This document shows positions 43,652 to 54,022 of a stretch of 64,000 nt of DNA, piece by piece. This DNA is from Gardnerella piotii (GTDB lineage: Bacteria > Actinomycetota > Actinomycetes > Actinomycetales > Bifidobacteriaceae), in contig NZ_QJUV01000001.1 of NCBI RefSeq assembly GCF_003397585.1, forward strand, positions 558,001-622,000, read 5' to 3'. Position 1 is the stretch's first letter; the number at the start of each line of letters is the position of its first letter. Position numbers and translations under genes: made by a program. Below the pieces are notes generated by a model. It was given only the letters and a program-made list of their open reading frames with translations. It was not told the origin of the DNA and made no database searches.

Positions 43652-44412
43652 AGTCTTGAACTCTGCTTCCTGATCTTATTGTCTTCATCAATCATGGATA
43701 GGAACATATCTTCCAAATTGTCGGAAGCAAAACCAGATTGTAATGCATGCTGTCGTAGTTCATCTAAACTACCTTCAAATAACAAGTGTCCGTGATTAAG
43801 TATTCCAATATCATCTGCAATAAGCTCAATTTCGGATAGCATATGAGAAGAAATAAGAATCGTGCAATCGTAAAGATCTGGCAGCGACTTAATCAGATTT
43901 CGGATTTCGTGTATGCCAGATGGATCGAGTCCATTTGTTGGCTCATCTAAAATCAAAATAGGTGGTCTACCAAGCAATGCTCCAGCAAGACCAAGCCTTT
44001 GCTTCATGCCAAGCGAATATTTTTTTGCAAGACGGTCTGCAAACTCAGAAAGACCTACTAATTCTAATGCGTCATCAACTGCACTCTTAGGTAGTTCTAA
44101 AATGCGACGTATAATGTCAAGATTTTCTCTACCTGTTAGATTTGCATAGAAAGATGGTGATTCAATAAACGAGCCTATTTCTTTCAAAATAGGTATGCGG
44201 TCGGCTGGAAACTGCTTTCCGTCGATTGTAAATACGCCTTTTGTTGGAGCTGTAAGTCCTAGGAGCATTTTCATTGTTGTAGATTTTCCAGCTCCATTCG
44301 GTCCAAGAAAGCCGTAAATGCTACCTTTGCGAATATGAAGTGAAACATCATTAACAGCAATAAATGATTTATATTTTTTTGTTAAATGTTCTGTTGTAAC
44401 AATATTGTTCAT
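43648..44412 (-). CDS. ABC transporter ATPase (LanF/BcrA-like)
   Basis: A 254-residue ATPase: Walker A GFLGPNGAGKSTTMKMLLGL, Q-loop GSFIESPSFYANLTGREN (the E-loop variant with glutamate in place of glutamine, typical of lantibiotic-immunity ATPases), signature YSLGMKQRLGLA, Walker B ILILDEPTNGLDP and LISSHMLSEIE. The ATG is preceded by aaaggagat. Its promoter region holds paired 8-bp direct repeats, probable binding sites for the adjacent response regulator. No lantibiotic precursor or modification gene is seen, so the role is self-defence against foreign peptides. Confidence 0.87.
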   Translation of the reverse strand: MNNIVTTEHLTKKYKSFIAVNDVSLHIRKGSIYGFLGPNGAGKSTTMKMLLGLTAPTKGVFTIDGKQFPADRIPILKEIGSFIESPSFYANLTGRENLDIIRRILELPKSAVDDALELVGLSEFADRLAKKYSLGMKQRLGLAGALLGRPPILILDEPTNGLDPSGIHEIRNLIKSLPDLYDCTILISSHMLSEIELIADDIGILNHGHLLFEGSLDELRQHALQSGFASDNLEDMFLSMIDEDNKIRKQSSRL

Positions 44413-44472
44413 GGCAATATCTCCTTTCGGGATTTATGATATTGCGTCAACCTTTCTACAACATTCTCTTCA

Positions 44473-44491
44473 CCTTACATCTACCTTACAT
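44473..44491 (-). promoter_or_regulatory. Probable response-regulator binding site
   Basis: Direct repeats ccttacat at 44473-44480 and 44484-44491, 11 bases centre to centre, one helical turn apart, between the divergent transporter and regulator genes. OmpR-type regulators of peptide-resistance transporters bind such tandem half-sites. Confidence 0.6.
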
Positions 44492-44551
44492 TTTTATGCG
44501 AGGTCAAAAAATGAATATTCACATGGCATAATATATGTTAGGGGGTTCTCC

Positions 44552-45253
44552 ATGAATCGGAATGATTATTTATTGAACAAGCATCTGCTACTTGTTGATG
44601 ATGAGCAGGAACTTCTAGATATGGTTGTATCCATATTAAACGAATACGGTTTTTATAATATAACGACTGCAAAAAGCGTGAAAGATGCCGTAGAAGCAAC
44701 ACAAACATTACGTCCAGAATTAGCAATCCTTGATGTTATGCTCCCCGACGGTAATGGGTTTGAGTTAATGGAGAAGATAAAACAATATAGTGATTGTCCT
44801 ATTTTATTCCTTACGGCTTGCGGTGAAGATGAAGATAAGTTTAAGGGATTTGACTTAGGCGCAGACGATTATATTGTAAAGCCGTTTCTTCCAAAAGAGC
44901 TAACTTTTCGCATTATGGCAATTTTAAGACGAAGCTACAAGAGCGAAAATCCCATTGTTAAACTGAAAAATAGTCAGATTGATTTTTCTTCTGCCCAAGT
45001 AATAAAAAATAACGAACATATTCCGCTTACAGCCAAAGAACACGATTTGCTTTCTGCTTTATATAGAAATGCGGGACGTATCGTAACAATTGACGCGTTA
45101 TGTGAAGCTGCATGGGGTGATAATCCTTTTGGATATGAAAATTCTTTAATGGCACATATACGTCGTATCAGAGAAAAAATAGAACTCAATCCATCGCAGC
45201 CTGTTTCATTGGTAACAGTAAAAGGCTTAGGATACAAGCTGATTGTGGAGTAA
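44552..45253 (+). CDS. OmpR-family response regulator
   Basis: A 233-residue regulator: receiver domain (residues 10-125; acidic pocket VDDEQE, phospho-aspartate in LAILDVMLPDGNG, lysine in DYIVKPF) and a winged-helix DNA-binding domain (about 135-230, HIRRIREKIE...VKGLGYKL). The ATG at 44552 follows a gggggt stretch; the frame is open further upstream across the promoter region, but that part is not protein-like. It is divergent from the LanFEG-like operon, which it should control. Confidence 0.9.
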   Translation: MNRNDYLLNKHLLLVDDEQELLDMVVSILNEYGFYNITTAKSVKDAVEATQTLRPELAILDVMLPDGNGFELMEKIKQYSDCPILFLTACGEDEDKFKGFDLGADDYIVKPFLPKELTFRIMAILRRSYKSENPIVKLKNSQIDFSSAQVIKNNEHIPLTAKEHDLLSALYRNAGRIVTIDALCEAAWGDNPFGYENSLMAHIRRIREKIELNPSQPVSLVTVKGLGYKLIVE

Positions 45254-45259
45254 AGCAGA

Positions 45260-46666
45260 ATGAAAAGCATACCAAAACTAATACAACGTTTTATAAGTAT
45301 TTTTCTACTAAGCTCTGTGCTAATAGTATTAATGAATATTATTGCGTTTGTTGTACTTATAGGGAATTACGCACCCGATAAAGAGATGTCTCCCTATAAC
45401 ATAGCAAAAGAGACAGGCGAAGCATTACAATTATCCGCAAGTGGGGATTATGTATTATCAAAAAATATGTCTTCCAAATTGACAAATTCTGGCGCATGGG
45501 CAATTCTGATTGATAATAATACGTTAAGAGTAGTATGGAAAACAAAGGACGTTCCTGCAACTATTCCAAACGATTATACTTTGTCTGATGTAGCTAATTT
45601 GAGCGTTGGCTACATTGATGGTTATCCAACTTACACTGGCAAAAATAAGAATGGAGTTGTTGTAGTAGGATTTCCGCATAACAGCTTTTGGAAACATACG
45701 CGACCAAGTTGGAACTACAGTTTAATCTCAAATTTTCCGCAGATTGTTTTAAGCGTATTCTTCATCAACATTTTGCTTATTCTTGGAATTTATTTAATAG
45801 CTAATATAAAACTACTAAAATCAATTAATCCGATTACAAAAGGGATACAACGTTTATCTAGTGGAGAAAGCGTGCATATTCCAGAAACAGGAGCACTTTC
45901 AGAAATTTCATCTAACATAAATTCTGCTTCCGATATTTTGCAAATACAAAAAGAACAATTGAGAAAAAGAGAGACTGCAAGAGCAAATTGGATAGCTGGG
46001 GTTTCGCATGATATTCGTACGCCGTTATCTATGGTGATGGGATATGCGGGACAGTTAGAAAATTCTCTACATATTTCGCAAGAAGATCGTAAAAAAGCGA
46101 CGATGATTATTAAGCAAAGTGCAAGAATGAAGAATTTGATTAATGACCTTAATTTGGCTTCAAAACTTGAATACAATATGCAACCAATTATGAAAAAAGA
46201 AGAAAATGTTGTTGCTGTTGTTAGGCAAGTTGTTGTGGATTTTATGAATATGGGTATGCAAGATGAGTTTTCGATTAAATGGGAAACGGACGCAGAATTG
46301 ACTGTTTGCAATATTAATGTAGACAAAGATTTATTAAAACGAGCAATATCTAATCTTATTCAGAACAGCATATCTCATAATGAAAATGGGTGTACGATTT
46401 ATGTATCCGTTGCTGCAAATAATAATAATTGTATTATTTGTGTTGAAGATAACGGTATAGGTGTTTCAGATGAAAAAATCGAAAAGCTTAATCATGCACC
46501 GCACTATATGATTTGCGATACAAGTACTGCAGAGCAACGGCATGGTTTGGGTTTGCTGATTGTTCAGCAGATTATTGGCGCTCATAATGGAACAGTTGAT
46601 ATAAGTAGAAGCAAATACGGTGGGTTTAAGGTTGAGTTAACATTGCCTAGTAAAAAATGTTTCTAA
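45260..46666 (+). CDS. Sensor histidine kinase
   Basis: A 468-residue kinase. Helix 1 is at residues 9-36, an outside sensor domain of about 120 residues follows, then helix 2 (about 160-185), a HAMP-like linker, the phospho-acceptor histidine in AGVSHDIRTPLSM, and ATPase motifs (NLIQNSISHNENG, VEDNGIGVSD, HGLGLLIVQQI). It starts 6 bases after the regulator and forms a two-component system with it. It probably senses cell-envelope-active peptides. Confidence 0.9.
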   Translation: MKSIPKLIQRFISIFLLSSVLIVLMNIIAFVVLIGNYAPDKEMSPYNIAKETGEALQLSASGDYVLSKNMSSKLTNSGAWAILIDNNTLRVVWKTKDVPATIPNDYTLSDVANLSVGYIDGYPTYTGKNKNGVVVVGFPHNSFWKHTRPSWNYSLISNFPQIVLSVFFINILLILGIYLIANIKLLKSINPITKGIQRLSSGESVHIPETGALSEISSNINSASDILQIQKEQLRKRETARANWIAGVSHDIRTPLSMVMGYAGQLENSLHISQEDRKKATMIIKQSARMKNLINDLNLASKLEYNMQPIMKKEENVVAVVRQVVVDFMNMGMQDEFSIKWETDAELTVCNINVDKDLLKRAISNLIQNSISHNENGCTIYVSVAANNNNCIICVEDNGIGVSDEKIEKLNHAPHYMICDTSTAEQRHGLGLLIVQQIIGAHNGTVDISRSKYGGFKVELTLPSKKCF

Positions 46667-46680
46667 CACATTTGCAATGA

Positions 46681-46722
46681 TGCTTATAAAATTGTGCTTA
46701 TAAAATTGTGCTTATAAAATTA
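46681..46722. repeat. Three tandem copies of a 14-bp unit
   Basis: tgcttataaaattg repeated three times (last copy ends tta), right after the kinase gene. Confidence 0.85.
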
Positions 46723-46842
46723 TGCCTTAAAAATGATGCCTAATAATCATATCCGTTAACTGTATAAGTATTATCTTTGTTTTGGCTTTTGATTAAATAC
46801 TTCTAAGCGCAAATCTTCAAAAATGGCGCATTTCTGCGCGTG

Positions 46843-46915
46843 TTGAGAATGTATCTAGACTTGTATAATATACTATGTATTGTTTATTTATTCAATATTA
46901 TTTATTCAATATATG
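46843..46915 (+). promoter_or_regulatory. argG promoter with candidate ArgR sites
   Basis: TTGAGA (46843-46848) and TATAAT (46864-46869) are 15 bases apart. Downstream, tttattcaatat occurs twice (about 46886 and 46901), resembling half ARG boxes (ATTCA/TGAAT). ArgR binding here would block transcription start; the match is imperfect. Confidence 0.5.
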
Positions 46916-46931
46916 ACCGTGGGAGGTTGCT

Positions 46932-48146
46932 ATGACTAATAAGAAGCGTATTGTATTGGCGTATTCGGGTGGCCTCGATACATCTGTAGCAATTCCGTAC
47001 CTTAAAGAGCAAACAGGCCAAGACGTTGTAGCTGTTTCGCTAAACGTTGGTCAAGGCGGAGAAGCGCTCGAAGTGATTAAAAACCGCGCTTTAGCTTGCG
47101 GTGCTGTTGAATCGTATGTAGTTGATGCTCGCGAAGAATTTGCGGATAACTATTGCATGCTTGCGCTAAAGGCAAACGCAATGTACGAGGACGTGTATCC
47201 TTTGGTCTCTGCGCTTTCTAGGCCGCTTATTACTCGTCACTTGGTTCATGCAGCGCACGAATTTGACGCAGATACAATCGCACACGGTTGCACTGGCAAA
47301 GGAAATGATCAAGTTCGTTTTGAAGTTGCGATTCAGTCTTTGGACCCAGAATTAAAGGCAATTAGCCCAATTCGTGATTTGTCGCTTACTAGAGATGTGG
47401 AAATCGCTTTTGCAAACGACCATAATCTTCCGATTACTCAAAGCAAGAAAAGCCCGTATTCCATAGACCAAAACGTTTGGGGAAGGGCAATTGAAACAGG
47501 CTTTTTGGAAGATCCGTGGAACGCTCCAACTGAAGAATGCTACTCTTACACAAAGAATCCTTTGGAAGCTACAACTCCAGACGAAGTTACAATCACGTTT
47601 GAAAAAGGCGTGCCAGTTGCAATTGACGGCCACAGCGTAACTGCGCTTCAAGCAATCGAAGAGATGAACAAGAGGGCAGGTGCTCAAGGAATCGGCAGAA
47701 TCGACATTATTGAAGATCGTTTAGTTGGCATTAAGTCTCGCGAATTGTACGAAGTTCCAGGCGCGCAAGCTTTGATTACGGCTCATCAAGAGCTTGAGAA
47801 TTGCTGCTTGGAGCGCGAACAGCATAGGCTTAAGCGTGATCTCGATAAAAAGTGGGCGGAATTTGTGTACGACGGCCAGTGGTTCTCGCCAGTTGTGCGT
47901 TCTTTGAACGCGTTTATAAACGAAACGCAAGAGCATGTTTCTGGCGATATTCGCATGACTTTGTATGCAGGAAAGGCTGTTGTAACAGGCAGAAAGTCGA
48001 ATGAGTCTTTGTACGACTTTAACTTAGCTACTTACGATTCTTCCGATACCTTCGACCAGCACGCTTCCAACGGATTTATTGAAATCTACGGATTGTCTAG
48101 CAAGGTTGCAGCGGCTCGAGATATGCGCGTTGCAAAGAACGACTAA
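46932..48146 (+). CDS. argG: Argininosuccinate synthase
   Basis: A 404-residue enzyme joining citrulline and aspartate with ATP. Family marks: the ATP loop [20 protein letters not shown] at the start, [27 protein letters not shown] and TKNPLE. The site gggagg is 5 bases from the ATG. It forms an operon with argH 36 bases downstream. The upstream genes needed to make citrulline are not in the window. Confidence 0.96.
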   Translation: MTNKKRIVLAYSGGLDTSVAIPYLKEQTGQDVVAVSLNVGQGGEALEVIKNRALACGAVESYVVDAREEFADNYCMLALKANAMYEDVYPLVSALSRPLITRHLVHAAHEFDADTIAHGCTGKGNDQVRFEVAIQSLDPELKAISPIRDLSLTRDVEIAFANDHNLPITQSKKSPYSIDQNVWGRAIETGFLEDPWNAPTEECYSYTKNPLEATTPDEVTITFEKGVPVAIDGHSVTALQAIEEMNKRAGAQGIGRIDIIEDRLVGIKSRELYEVPGAQALITAHQELENCCLEREQHRLKRDLDKKWAEFVYDGQWFSPVVRSLNAFINETQEHVSGDIRMTLYAGKAVVTGRKSNESLYDFNLATYDSSDTFDQHASNGFIEIYGLSSKVAAARDMRVAKND

Positions 48147-48182
48147 GAACAACTAAAAGAGGAAAGCGAAAGAAGAATAACT

Positions 48183-49700
48183 ATGCACGATGCGAATGAC
48201 GATGCAAACGCCGATGCAAATTCCAACACAAACCATCCAATAGCCTTGTGGGGCGGCCGTTTTAGCTCGGGGCCTTCTGCAGAGCTCGCAAAGCTTAGCA
48301 AGTCAACGCAATTTGATTGGCGGTTAGCGGATGATGATATTGCAGGCTCTCGTGCACACGCACACGCATTGCATCGTGCAAGTTTATTAACAAATCAAGA
48401 ATACACAGATCTTTGCAAAGCGCTAGACGAGTTGCAAAAACGCGTAGATAATGGCACTTTTGCGCCGATTGAAGAAGATGAGGACGAAGCAACAGCATTA
48501 GAGCGCGGTCTGCTTGAGATTGCAGGAAGCGAACTAGGTGGAAAACTTAGGGCTGGCCGCTCTAGAAACGACCAAATCGCAGCTTTAATACGCATGTTTT
48601 TACGTGAGTCAGCGCGCGAGTTAGCTGCACTCGTACTAGATGTTTGCAATGCTTTAGTCGCTCAATCTTTAGAAGCAAAAGATGCTGTAATGCCTGGGCG
48701 AACTCACATGCAGCACGCTCAGCCTATTTTGCTTGCACACCAGCTAATGGCTCATGTTTGGCCGCTTTTGCGAGACGTAAATCGCCTTGCGGACTGGGAT
48801 TTGCGCGCAAACGAAAGTCCATACGGAGCAGGGGCATTGGCTGGCAACACTCTTGGACTAGACCCCGAAGAAGTTGCTAAAGAGCTTGGTTTTTCTGCTG
48901 TTTGTGCAAACTCGATTGATGCTACAGCAAGCCGCGATGTTGTTGCGGAATTTGCGTTTATTGCATCTATGATTGGCGTTGATATTTCTCGCTTAAGCGA
49001 AGAGATTATTATATGGAATACTCAAGAGTTTGCGTTCGTAACTTTAGACGATGCTTATTCGACTGGCTCTTCGATTATGCCTCAAAAGAAGAATCCAGAT
49101 ATTGCGGAGCTTGCTAGAGGAAAAGCAGGGCGATTAATCGGAGATTTAACTGGATTAATGGCCACTCTTAAAGGTCTTCCAACCGCTTATGCGCGCGATT
49201 TGCAAGAAGATAAAGAGGCGGTTTTTGACCAAATCGACACTCTAGAAGTTTTGCTTCCAGCGTTTGCAGGAATGGTTAGAACAATGCGATTTAATACGCC
49301 TCGCTTGCTTGAGCAGTCTGCAACTGGTTTCGCTCTTGCTACAGACATTGCAGAATGGCTTGTAAAACAAGGCGTTCCTTTCCGCAATGCGCATACGTTA
49401 TCGGGATTATGCGTAAAACGTGCCGAAAGTATTAAATGCGATTTAAGCGATTTGAGTAACGACGATTATGCAACGATTTTAGACGGCGTTATTGATGCAA
49501 ATAAAATACCAGATCTTAGACTTGTTCTTTCTAGCTATGGCTCTGTTTCTTCTAGATGCGGCAAAGGTGGAACAGCTTTTGTGCGCGTAAAAGAGCAAAT
49601 TAATCAAGCTCAGCTTGCGATTAGCGAGTATAAGAAATTCGCTGAATCTGTAAGCGACGGAACAGCTTATAAGAGTGTCTCCATGTGCTGCCAAAATTGA
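48183..49700 (+). CDS. argH: Argininosuccinate lyase
   Basis: A 505-residue enzyme splitting argininosuccinate into arginine and fumarate. Seen: [31 protein letters not shown] with the catalytic-type histidine, and the fumarase signature [12 protein letters not shown]. The first 17 residues are an Asp/Asn/Ala-rich extension ([15 protein letters not shown]) absent from most homologues; no better start lies downstream until the conserved ALWGGRF. Confidence 0.96.
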   Translation: MHDANDDANADANSNTNHPIALWGGRFSSGPSAELAKLSKSTQFDWRLADDDIAGSRAHAHALHRASLLTNQEYTDLCKALDELQKRVDNGTFAPIEEDEDEATALERGLLEIAGSELGGKLRAGRSRNDQIAALIRMFLRESARELAALVLDVCNALVAQSLEAKDAVMPGRTHMQHAQPILLAHQLMAHVWPLLRDVNRLADWDLRANESPYGAGALAGNTLGLDPEEVAKELGFSAVCANSIDATASRDVVAEFAFIASMIGVDISRLSEEIIIWNTQEFAFVTLDDAYSTGSSIMPQKKNPDIAELARGKAGRLIGDLTGLMATLKGLPTAYARDLQEDKEAVFDQIDTLEVLLPAFAGMVRTMRFNTPRLLEQSATGFALATDIAEWLVKQGVPFRNAHTLSGLCVKRAESIKCDLSDLSNDDYATILDGVIDANKIPDLRLVLSSYGSVSSRCGKGGTAFVRVKEQINQAQLAISEYKKFAESVSDGTAYKSVSMCCQN

Positions 49701-49765
49701 AAGGCTTGTAGCGCGCAAATGCGCCCGATACTTTCGGTAATTTTTGCAATAATAAGGAGATATAA

Positions 49766-51085
49766 ATGGCTCAGGTGAGGAATTACAAAGAAGCTGGATT
49801 TGCTTCTTTGTTTGAAGAGCTAAAGTGGCGTGGATTGATTTCTCAATCTACTGACGAAAATCAACTTGCTCAAGCACTTGACGGAGAACCATTAACTTAT
49901 TATTGCGGCTACGATCCTACTGCTGCATCGCTTCATATTGGCAATCTTGTTCAGCTTATTAACATGCGTCATTTGCAAGCTGCAGGCCATCATCCTATTG
50001 CTTTGGTTGGCGGTGCTACGGGCTTGATTGGAGACCCTCGCCAAAGCGGAGAGCGCACGCTTAATTCTAAAGATATTGTTGCTGGATGGGCGGAGCGTTT
50101 GCGCAAGCAAATCGGCCGTATTTTGCCTCTTGATGGAGAAAATCCTGTTCGTTTTGTAAGCAACTACGACTGGGTTTCTAAAATGTCTGCTATCGACTTT
50201 TTGCGCGATGTTGGCAAGAACTTTAGAGTTGGCACAATGCTTTCTAAAGATATTGTTGCTCGCCGCTTAAACTCCGACGAAGGCATTTCTTTCGCTGAGT
50301 TTAGCTACCAAGTTTTGCAAGGAAACGACTTTTTGTACTTGTTTGATAATTACAACGTTACTTTGCAACTTGGCGGATCTGATCAGTGGGGTAATTTGAC
50401 TTCTGGCATGGATTTGATTCGTAAGGTTCGCGGAGCTTCTGTAAACGTGTTTACAAGCCCAATTATTACGGATAATCAAGGTCGTAAGTTTGGAAAATCT
50501 GAGGGTAACGCAATGTGGCTTGATCCTACAATGCTTAGCCCTTATCGCTTCTATCAATTCTGGTTTAATCAGCCAGATGATGAAGTTGTTAAGCTTCTTA
50601 AGGCTTTTACGTTCTTGCCTAAGAGCGAGATTGAGCGTTTGGAAAAGCAGATTCAAGAAGATCCAGGAAGTCGTGAAGCTCAGCGTGTGCTTGCTTGGGA
50701 AGTTACAAGCTTTGTTCACGGAGAAGACGTTACGAATCAGGCGATTGCTGCTTCTGGAGCGCTTTTTGGTAAGGGTGATTTATACGCTATTGACGAGCAA
50801 ACTCTTGAAGCTGCTTTGGATGGTGTTAAAGTTAAAGCACAAGATGGCACTTTGGAATTTGCTAAAGCGCATGTTGCAGATCGTGTTGTTGAAGCCGCTG
50901 TTGCTGCTGGATTGTTCCGCACTATTTCCGAGGCTCGTAGAGCTATTGAAGCTGGAGGATTGTACGTTAACAATAATCGCGTAGAAAGCGTTGATGACGT
51001 TTTGAGCGATAGCTCATTCTTACACGGTCGTTTTGCTTTGATTCGTAGAGGCAAGAAGGCTATTGGTGCAGTTGAGCACGCGTAG
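49766..51085 (+). CDS. tyrS: Tyrosine-tRNA ligase
   Basis: A 439-residue class I synthetase. Seen: [20 protein letters not shown] with the HIGH-type motif [12 protein letters not shown] for tyrosine binding, KFGKSEG as the KMSKS loop and a C-terminal S4 RNA-binding domain ([20 protein letters not shown]). aaggaga precedes the ATG. No T-box or other leader is seen in the 65-base gap after argH. Confidence 0.95.
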   Translation: MAQVRNYKEAGFASLFEELKWRGLISQSTDENQLAQALDGEPLTYYCGYDPTAASLHIGNLVQLINMRHLQAAGHHPIALVGGATGLIGDPRQSGERTLNSKDIVAGWAERLRKQIGRILPLDGENPVRFVSNYDWVSKMSAIDFLRDVGKNFRVGTMLSKDIVARRLNSDEGISFAEFSYQVLQGNDFLYLFDNYNVTLQLGGSDQWGNLTSGMDLIRKVRGASVNVFTSPIITDNQGRKFGKSEGNAMWLDPTMLSPYRFYQFWFNQPDDEVVKLLKAFTFLPKSEIERLEKQIQEDPGSREAQRVLAWEVTSFVHGEDVTNQAIAASGALFGKGDLYAIDEQTLEAALDGVKVKAQDGTLEFAKAHVADRVVEAAVAAGLFRTISEARRAIEAGGLYVNNNRVESVDDVLSDSSFLHGRFALIRRGKKAIGAVEHA

Positions 51086-51166
51086 TTTTTAAGTGCGCTT
51101 GATTTGTTTTTAGCATTAGATTTTAGTATAATTTTGTATTTTTAGACTTTGAAAGGTATGCCAATA

Positions 51167-52708
51167 ATGGGCGAAGAACGCGGATCGCGTAGTGGTAAGT
51201 CGTTTGGTAATCGTGGCCATTTTAGCCGTCAAAATGGCGGTAAGAACGGGGAACATCGCGGAGGATTCCACAAAGGTGGGTTCCATAAAGGTGAGGAAAA
51301 TCACGGCGGTTTCCACAAGGATGGTTTCCACAAGAGTGGCTTTAAGAAGAACGGTTTTAAGAAGAACGCGGATCGCAAGTTTAATGGCGATAGTGAGCGC
51401 AGGTTTGATCGCGATAATCGCAAGTTTGACAGAAAAGATAATCGCGAAGATAGGTATAATCGCGAAGATAAGCGCAATCGCGATAATCGATACAATCATA
51501 GCGATTACAATAAGCGCACGAATCGTGGTTTTGAGTCTGATTCAAAAGAATCGGGAAATCCAAGATACAAGAAGTTTGATCGCGATAATCGCACAGAACG
51601 TGGCGAGCGCAGGTTTGATCGCGATGGTGAGCGCAGGTTTAACCGCGATAATAATGACAATCGCGGCGGATTCCACAAGAGTGGATTTAAGAAGAACGAT
51701 TCTAGAAAGCGCGATTCGAAGTCGTCTTTCCGCTTTGAGAATGGCCCTCGTAGAAACTCGGATGGAACTGTTTCTTACCCATCTCAAAATCCGTATACAG
51801 ATAGGCGTCCGGGCGAGCCAAAAATGCCTAAGGGCCTAGAGTATTCAATGCTTTCTAAGGAGTCTCGTGAGCGTCTGCGTGGTCTTTCTAAGGAGCATTC
51901 CGAAAACATTGGCTTGCATATTCTCGCAGCTTATGCTTTGCAAGACGAAGATCCAGAGCTTGCTTTAGAACACGCAAAGTGGGCTGCAAAGCAGGCATCT
52001 CGCATTGATTTTTCGCGCGAAACGCTAGGATTTATTGCATACCGCCAAGGCGATTATAAGCTTGCTGCGCGCGAGTTTAGAACGGCTATGCGAATGAATG
52101 GTTACACGGATTATCTTCCATTTATTGCAGATTGCGAGCGCGGTATGGGCAACCTCGATAAAGCGCTGGAAATTTGCATGTCGGACGAAGCTAAAAGCGT
52201 TAGTGGCGAAGTTAAGGCAGAAATGTTCCTTGTGTATGCAGGCGTTTTGGCGGATACAAACCATGCAGATAAGGCGATTGAGCTTGTTCACGCAATGGGC
52301 AGGTCTAAGGGCTTGCCTGGCGAGTATAGAATGCGCGCTGTGCAAGCGGAGCAGTACTTCCTTGAGGAGGCTGGGCGAAGCGATGAAGCGATTGAGCTTG
52401 ATTCTTTGCTTGACCGCTTAGAAGAGCAGTATGCAGATATTGAAGACGAAGAAAATCCAGAAGATGTTGTGATTGACTACGATTTGGAACATCTTAATGA
52501 TGCGATTATGGACGAAGTTGGCATTAGTGAAGATGATGCGCAATTTGCTCCAGATGATGATTTGGATGACTCGGATGATTCGGACGATTATTCAGACGAT
52601 TCGGACGATGATTCAGACGATGATTCAGACGATTCGGATGAAGATTCGCAAGTCGCAGATAATACTGAAACTGTAGAGATGAATGCAGTTAAGCCTAAAG
52701 AGGAATAG
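51167..52708 (+). CDS. Low-complexity RG/D-rich protein with TPR-like domain
   Basis: A 513-residue protein in three parts: a 210-residue, very basic, repetitive head (GGFHKGGFHKGE, FKKNGFKKNADRKF, ERRFDRDN units), a TPR-like helical domain (about 225-430: LEHAKWAAKQASRIDF, KLAAREFRTAMRMNGY, LDKALEICMSDEA), and an acidic tail (DDSDDSDD repeats). The head resembles RNA-binding disordered regions. The ATG at 51167 is 10 bases from gaaagg; two earlier in-frame starts are too close. The TPR core is found in other bifidobacteria, while the head varies. Possible RNA-related scaffold; function unproven. Confidence 0.72.
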   Translation: MGEERGSRSGKSFGNRGHFSRQNGGKNGEHRGGFHKGGFHKGEENHGGFHKDGFHKSGFKKNGFKKNADRKFNGDSERRFDRDNRKFDRKDNREDRYNREDKRNRDNRYNHSDYNKRTNRGFESDSKESGNPRYKKFDRDNRTERGERRFDRDGERRFNRDNNDNRGGFHKSGFKKNDSRKRDSKSSFRFENGPRRNSDGTVSYPSQNPYTDRRPGEPKMPKGLEYSMLSKESRERLRGLSKEHSENIGLHILAAYALQDEDPELALEHAKWAAKQASRIDFSRETLGFIAYRQGDYKLAAREFRTAMRMNGYTDYLPFIADCERGMGNLDKALEICMSDEAKSVSGEVKAEMFLVYAGVLADTNHADKAIELVHAMGRSKGLPGEYRMRAVQAEQYFLEEAGRSDEAIELDSLLDRLEEQYADIEDEENPEDVVIDYDLEHLNDAIMDEVGISEDDAQFAPDDDLDDSDDSDDYSDDSDDDSDDDSDDSDEDSQVADNTETVEMNAVKPKEE

Positions 52709-52727
52709 TACAAGTCACATTCTCTAA

Positions 52728-52770
52728 GCCCAGCTTCTGTATTGTAAAAGTATAGTAAGCTGGGCATTTT
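52728..52770 (+). terminator. Terminator
   Basis: gcccagctt (52728-52736) and aagctgggc (52757-52765), then attttct. Confidence 0.8.
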
Positions 52771-52807
52771 CTACTTTGGTATTTTTAAAATTATGTGGGG
52801 ATATTCT

Positions 52808-53908
52808 ATGCAACTTGATGAACGAGCGAATTTTTCAAATAGTAAATCTGCGTTAAGCAAGGATTTTCGCTTAGCTTTGCTTGACTTAGATGGCGTAGTG
52901 TATAGAGGCGGAAAATCCGTTGAATACGCTGCTGAATCAATTGAAAATGCTCAAAAAAATGGCATGTTTATTGAATACACAACTAATAATTCTTCTCGTT
53001 TTCAAGAAGTTGTAGCAAGTCAGCTAGAAAGTTTTGGCTTAAAAGTAGAGCCGTGGCAAATCATAACGTCTTCGCTTGTAGCTGCTCGAATGGTTGCTAG
53101 ATATGTTCCAAGCGGTTCAAACGTTTTAGTTCTAGGCGCAGATCACCTTGTGCAAGAGGTTCGTAGCGCTGGTCTTAATCCAGTAAAGTCTTGTAAAGAC
53201 AATCCGCAGGCTGTAATTCAAGGCTGGTATCCGCAAATGACTTGGCAAGAAATGGCACAAGTCGCTTTTGCTGTAGAGAGCGGAGCTAAGTATTTTGTTA
53301 CTAATCGCGATTTAACAATTCCGCGTGAGTTTGGCATAGCTCCTGGATGCGGTTCCATGATTCAAGCTGTAGTAAATGCCACTGGAGTAGAGCCTATTGC
53401 GTCTGCAGGAAAGCCAGAGTGTGCAATGTATGACGAAGCGCGATTGTTGGTTGCTGCAAACGCAAAGCACAATGATGAAGACGTTAAAGAATATTCGCAA
53501 AAAGACGAATTTGAAAATCCTGTAATAAGTATTGAGCGCTCGCTTGCTGTGGGAGACAGATTAGACACAGACATTGAAGCAGGTACCAGAGGAGGGTATG
53601 AGTCTCTTCTAGTGCTTACGGGCGTTACAAATCCGCGCATGTTGCTTGAAGCTTCAAAACACTTGCGACCAAGCTTTGTTTCTAAAGATTTAAGGGGACT
53701 AAACGAGGTGCATGTTGCTCCAAAGCGCGTTGACGATTCTACGTTTACGTGCGGAACTTCTAGAGCGCAGGTTGCTAGCAACAACACTATTGAAGTAAAC
53801 AATCCTAATGATTGCAACGCTTTGCGAGCTGCTTGTGCGCTTGCTTGGAGCTTAATGGATAGCGGAAAATCGCTTGAAGATTACATTCTTCCAGAGTTTT
53901 CTTTGTGA
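52808..53908 (+). CDS. HAD-superfamily phosphatase, NagD-like (class IIA)
   Basis: A 366-residue phosphatase: nucleophile motif LLDLDGVVYRGG, TTNNSSR (motif II), GKPECAMYD and AVGDRLDTDIEAGTRGGYES (motif IV). It probably dephosphorylates a small sugar or glycolytic phosphate; the true substrate is unknown. The ATG at 52808 is favoured over 52793 because gggga lies 7 bases upstream. A variable insert (AKHNDEDVKEYSQKDEFEN) sits before motif IV. Confidence 0.88.
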   Translation: MQLDERANFSNSKSALSKDFRLALLDLDGVVYRGGKSVEYAAESIENAQKNGMFIEYTTNNSSRFQEVVASQLESFGLKVEPWQIITSSLVAARMVARYVPSGSNVLVLGADHLVQEVRSAGLNPVKSCKDNPQAVIQGWYPQMTWQEMAQVAFAVESGAKYFVTNRDLTIPREFGIAPGCGSMIQAVVNATGVEPIASAGKPECAMYDEARLLVAANAKHNDEDVKEYSQKDEFENPVISIERSLAVGDRLDTDIEAGTRGGYESLLVLTGVTNPRMLLEASKHLRPSFVSKDLRGLNEVHVAPKRVDDSTFTCGTSRAQVASNNTIEVNNPNDCNALRAACALAWSLMDSGKSLEDYILPEFSL

Positions 53909-54022
53909 TGTAATGCGTTGTGTGATTTGTGATTTGTGCATTCGTGGATTGTGATTTGTTGCTTACAGTTTGCGATTTACGGCATACGATTTTGCGACTT
54001 TAGACTTTAAGCGAGGTTTTTA
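53909..54022. repeat. Degenerate gtgatttg repeats
   Basis: The gap before tlyA repeats variants of tgtgatttgtg and gattttgcgac. No gene. Confidence 0.5.

Noticed and set aside
42102-46666. Complete lantibiotic biosynthesis cluster
   Set aside because: Only FEG-type transporter and regulatory genes are present; no LanA, LanB, LanC or LanM-like gene could be found on either strand nearby.
50267-50719. 150-residue minus-strand frame in tyrS
   Set aside because: Shadow of the highly conserved tyrS coding sequence.
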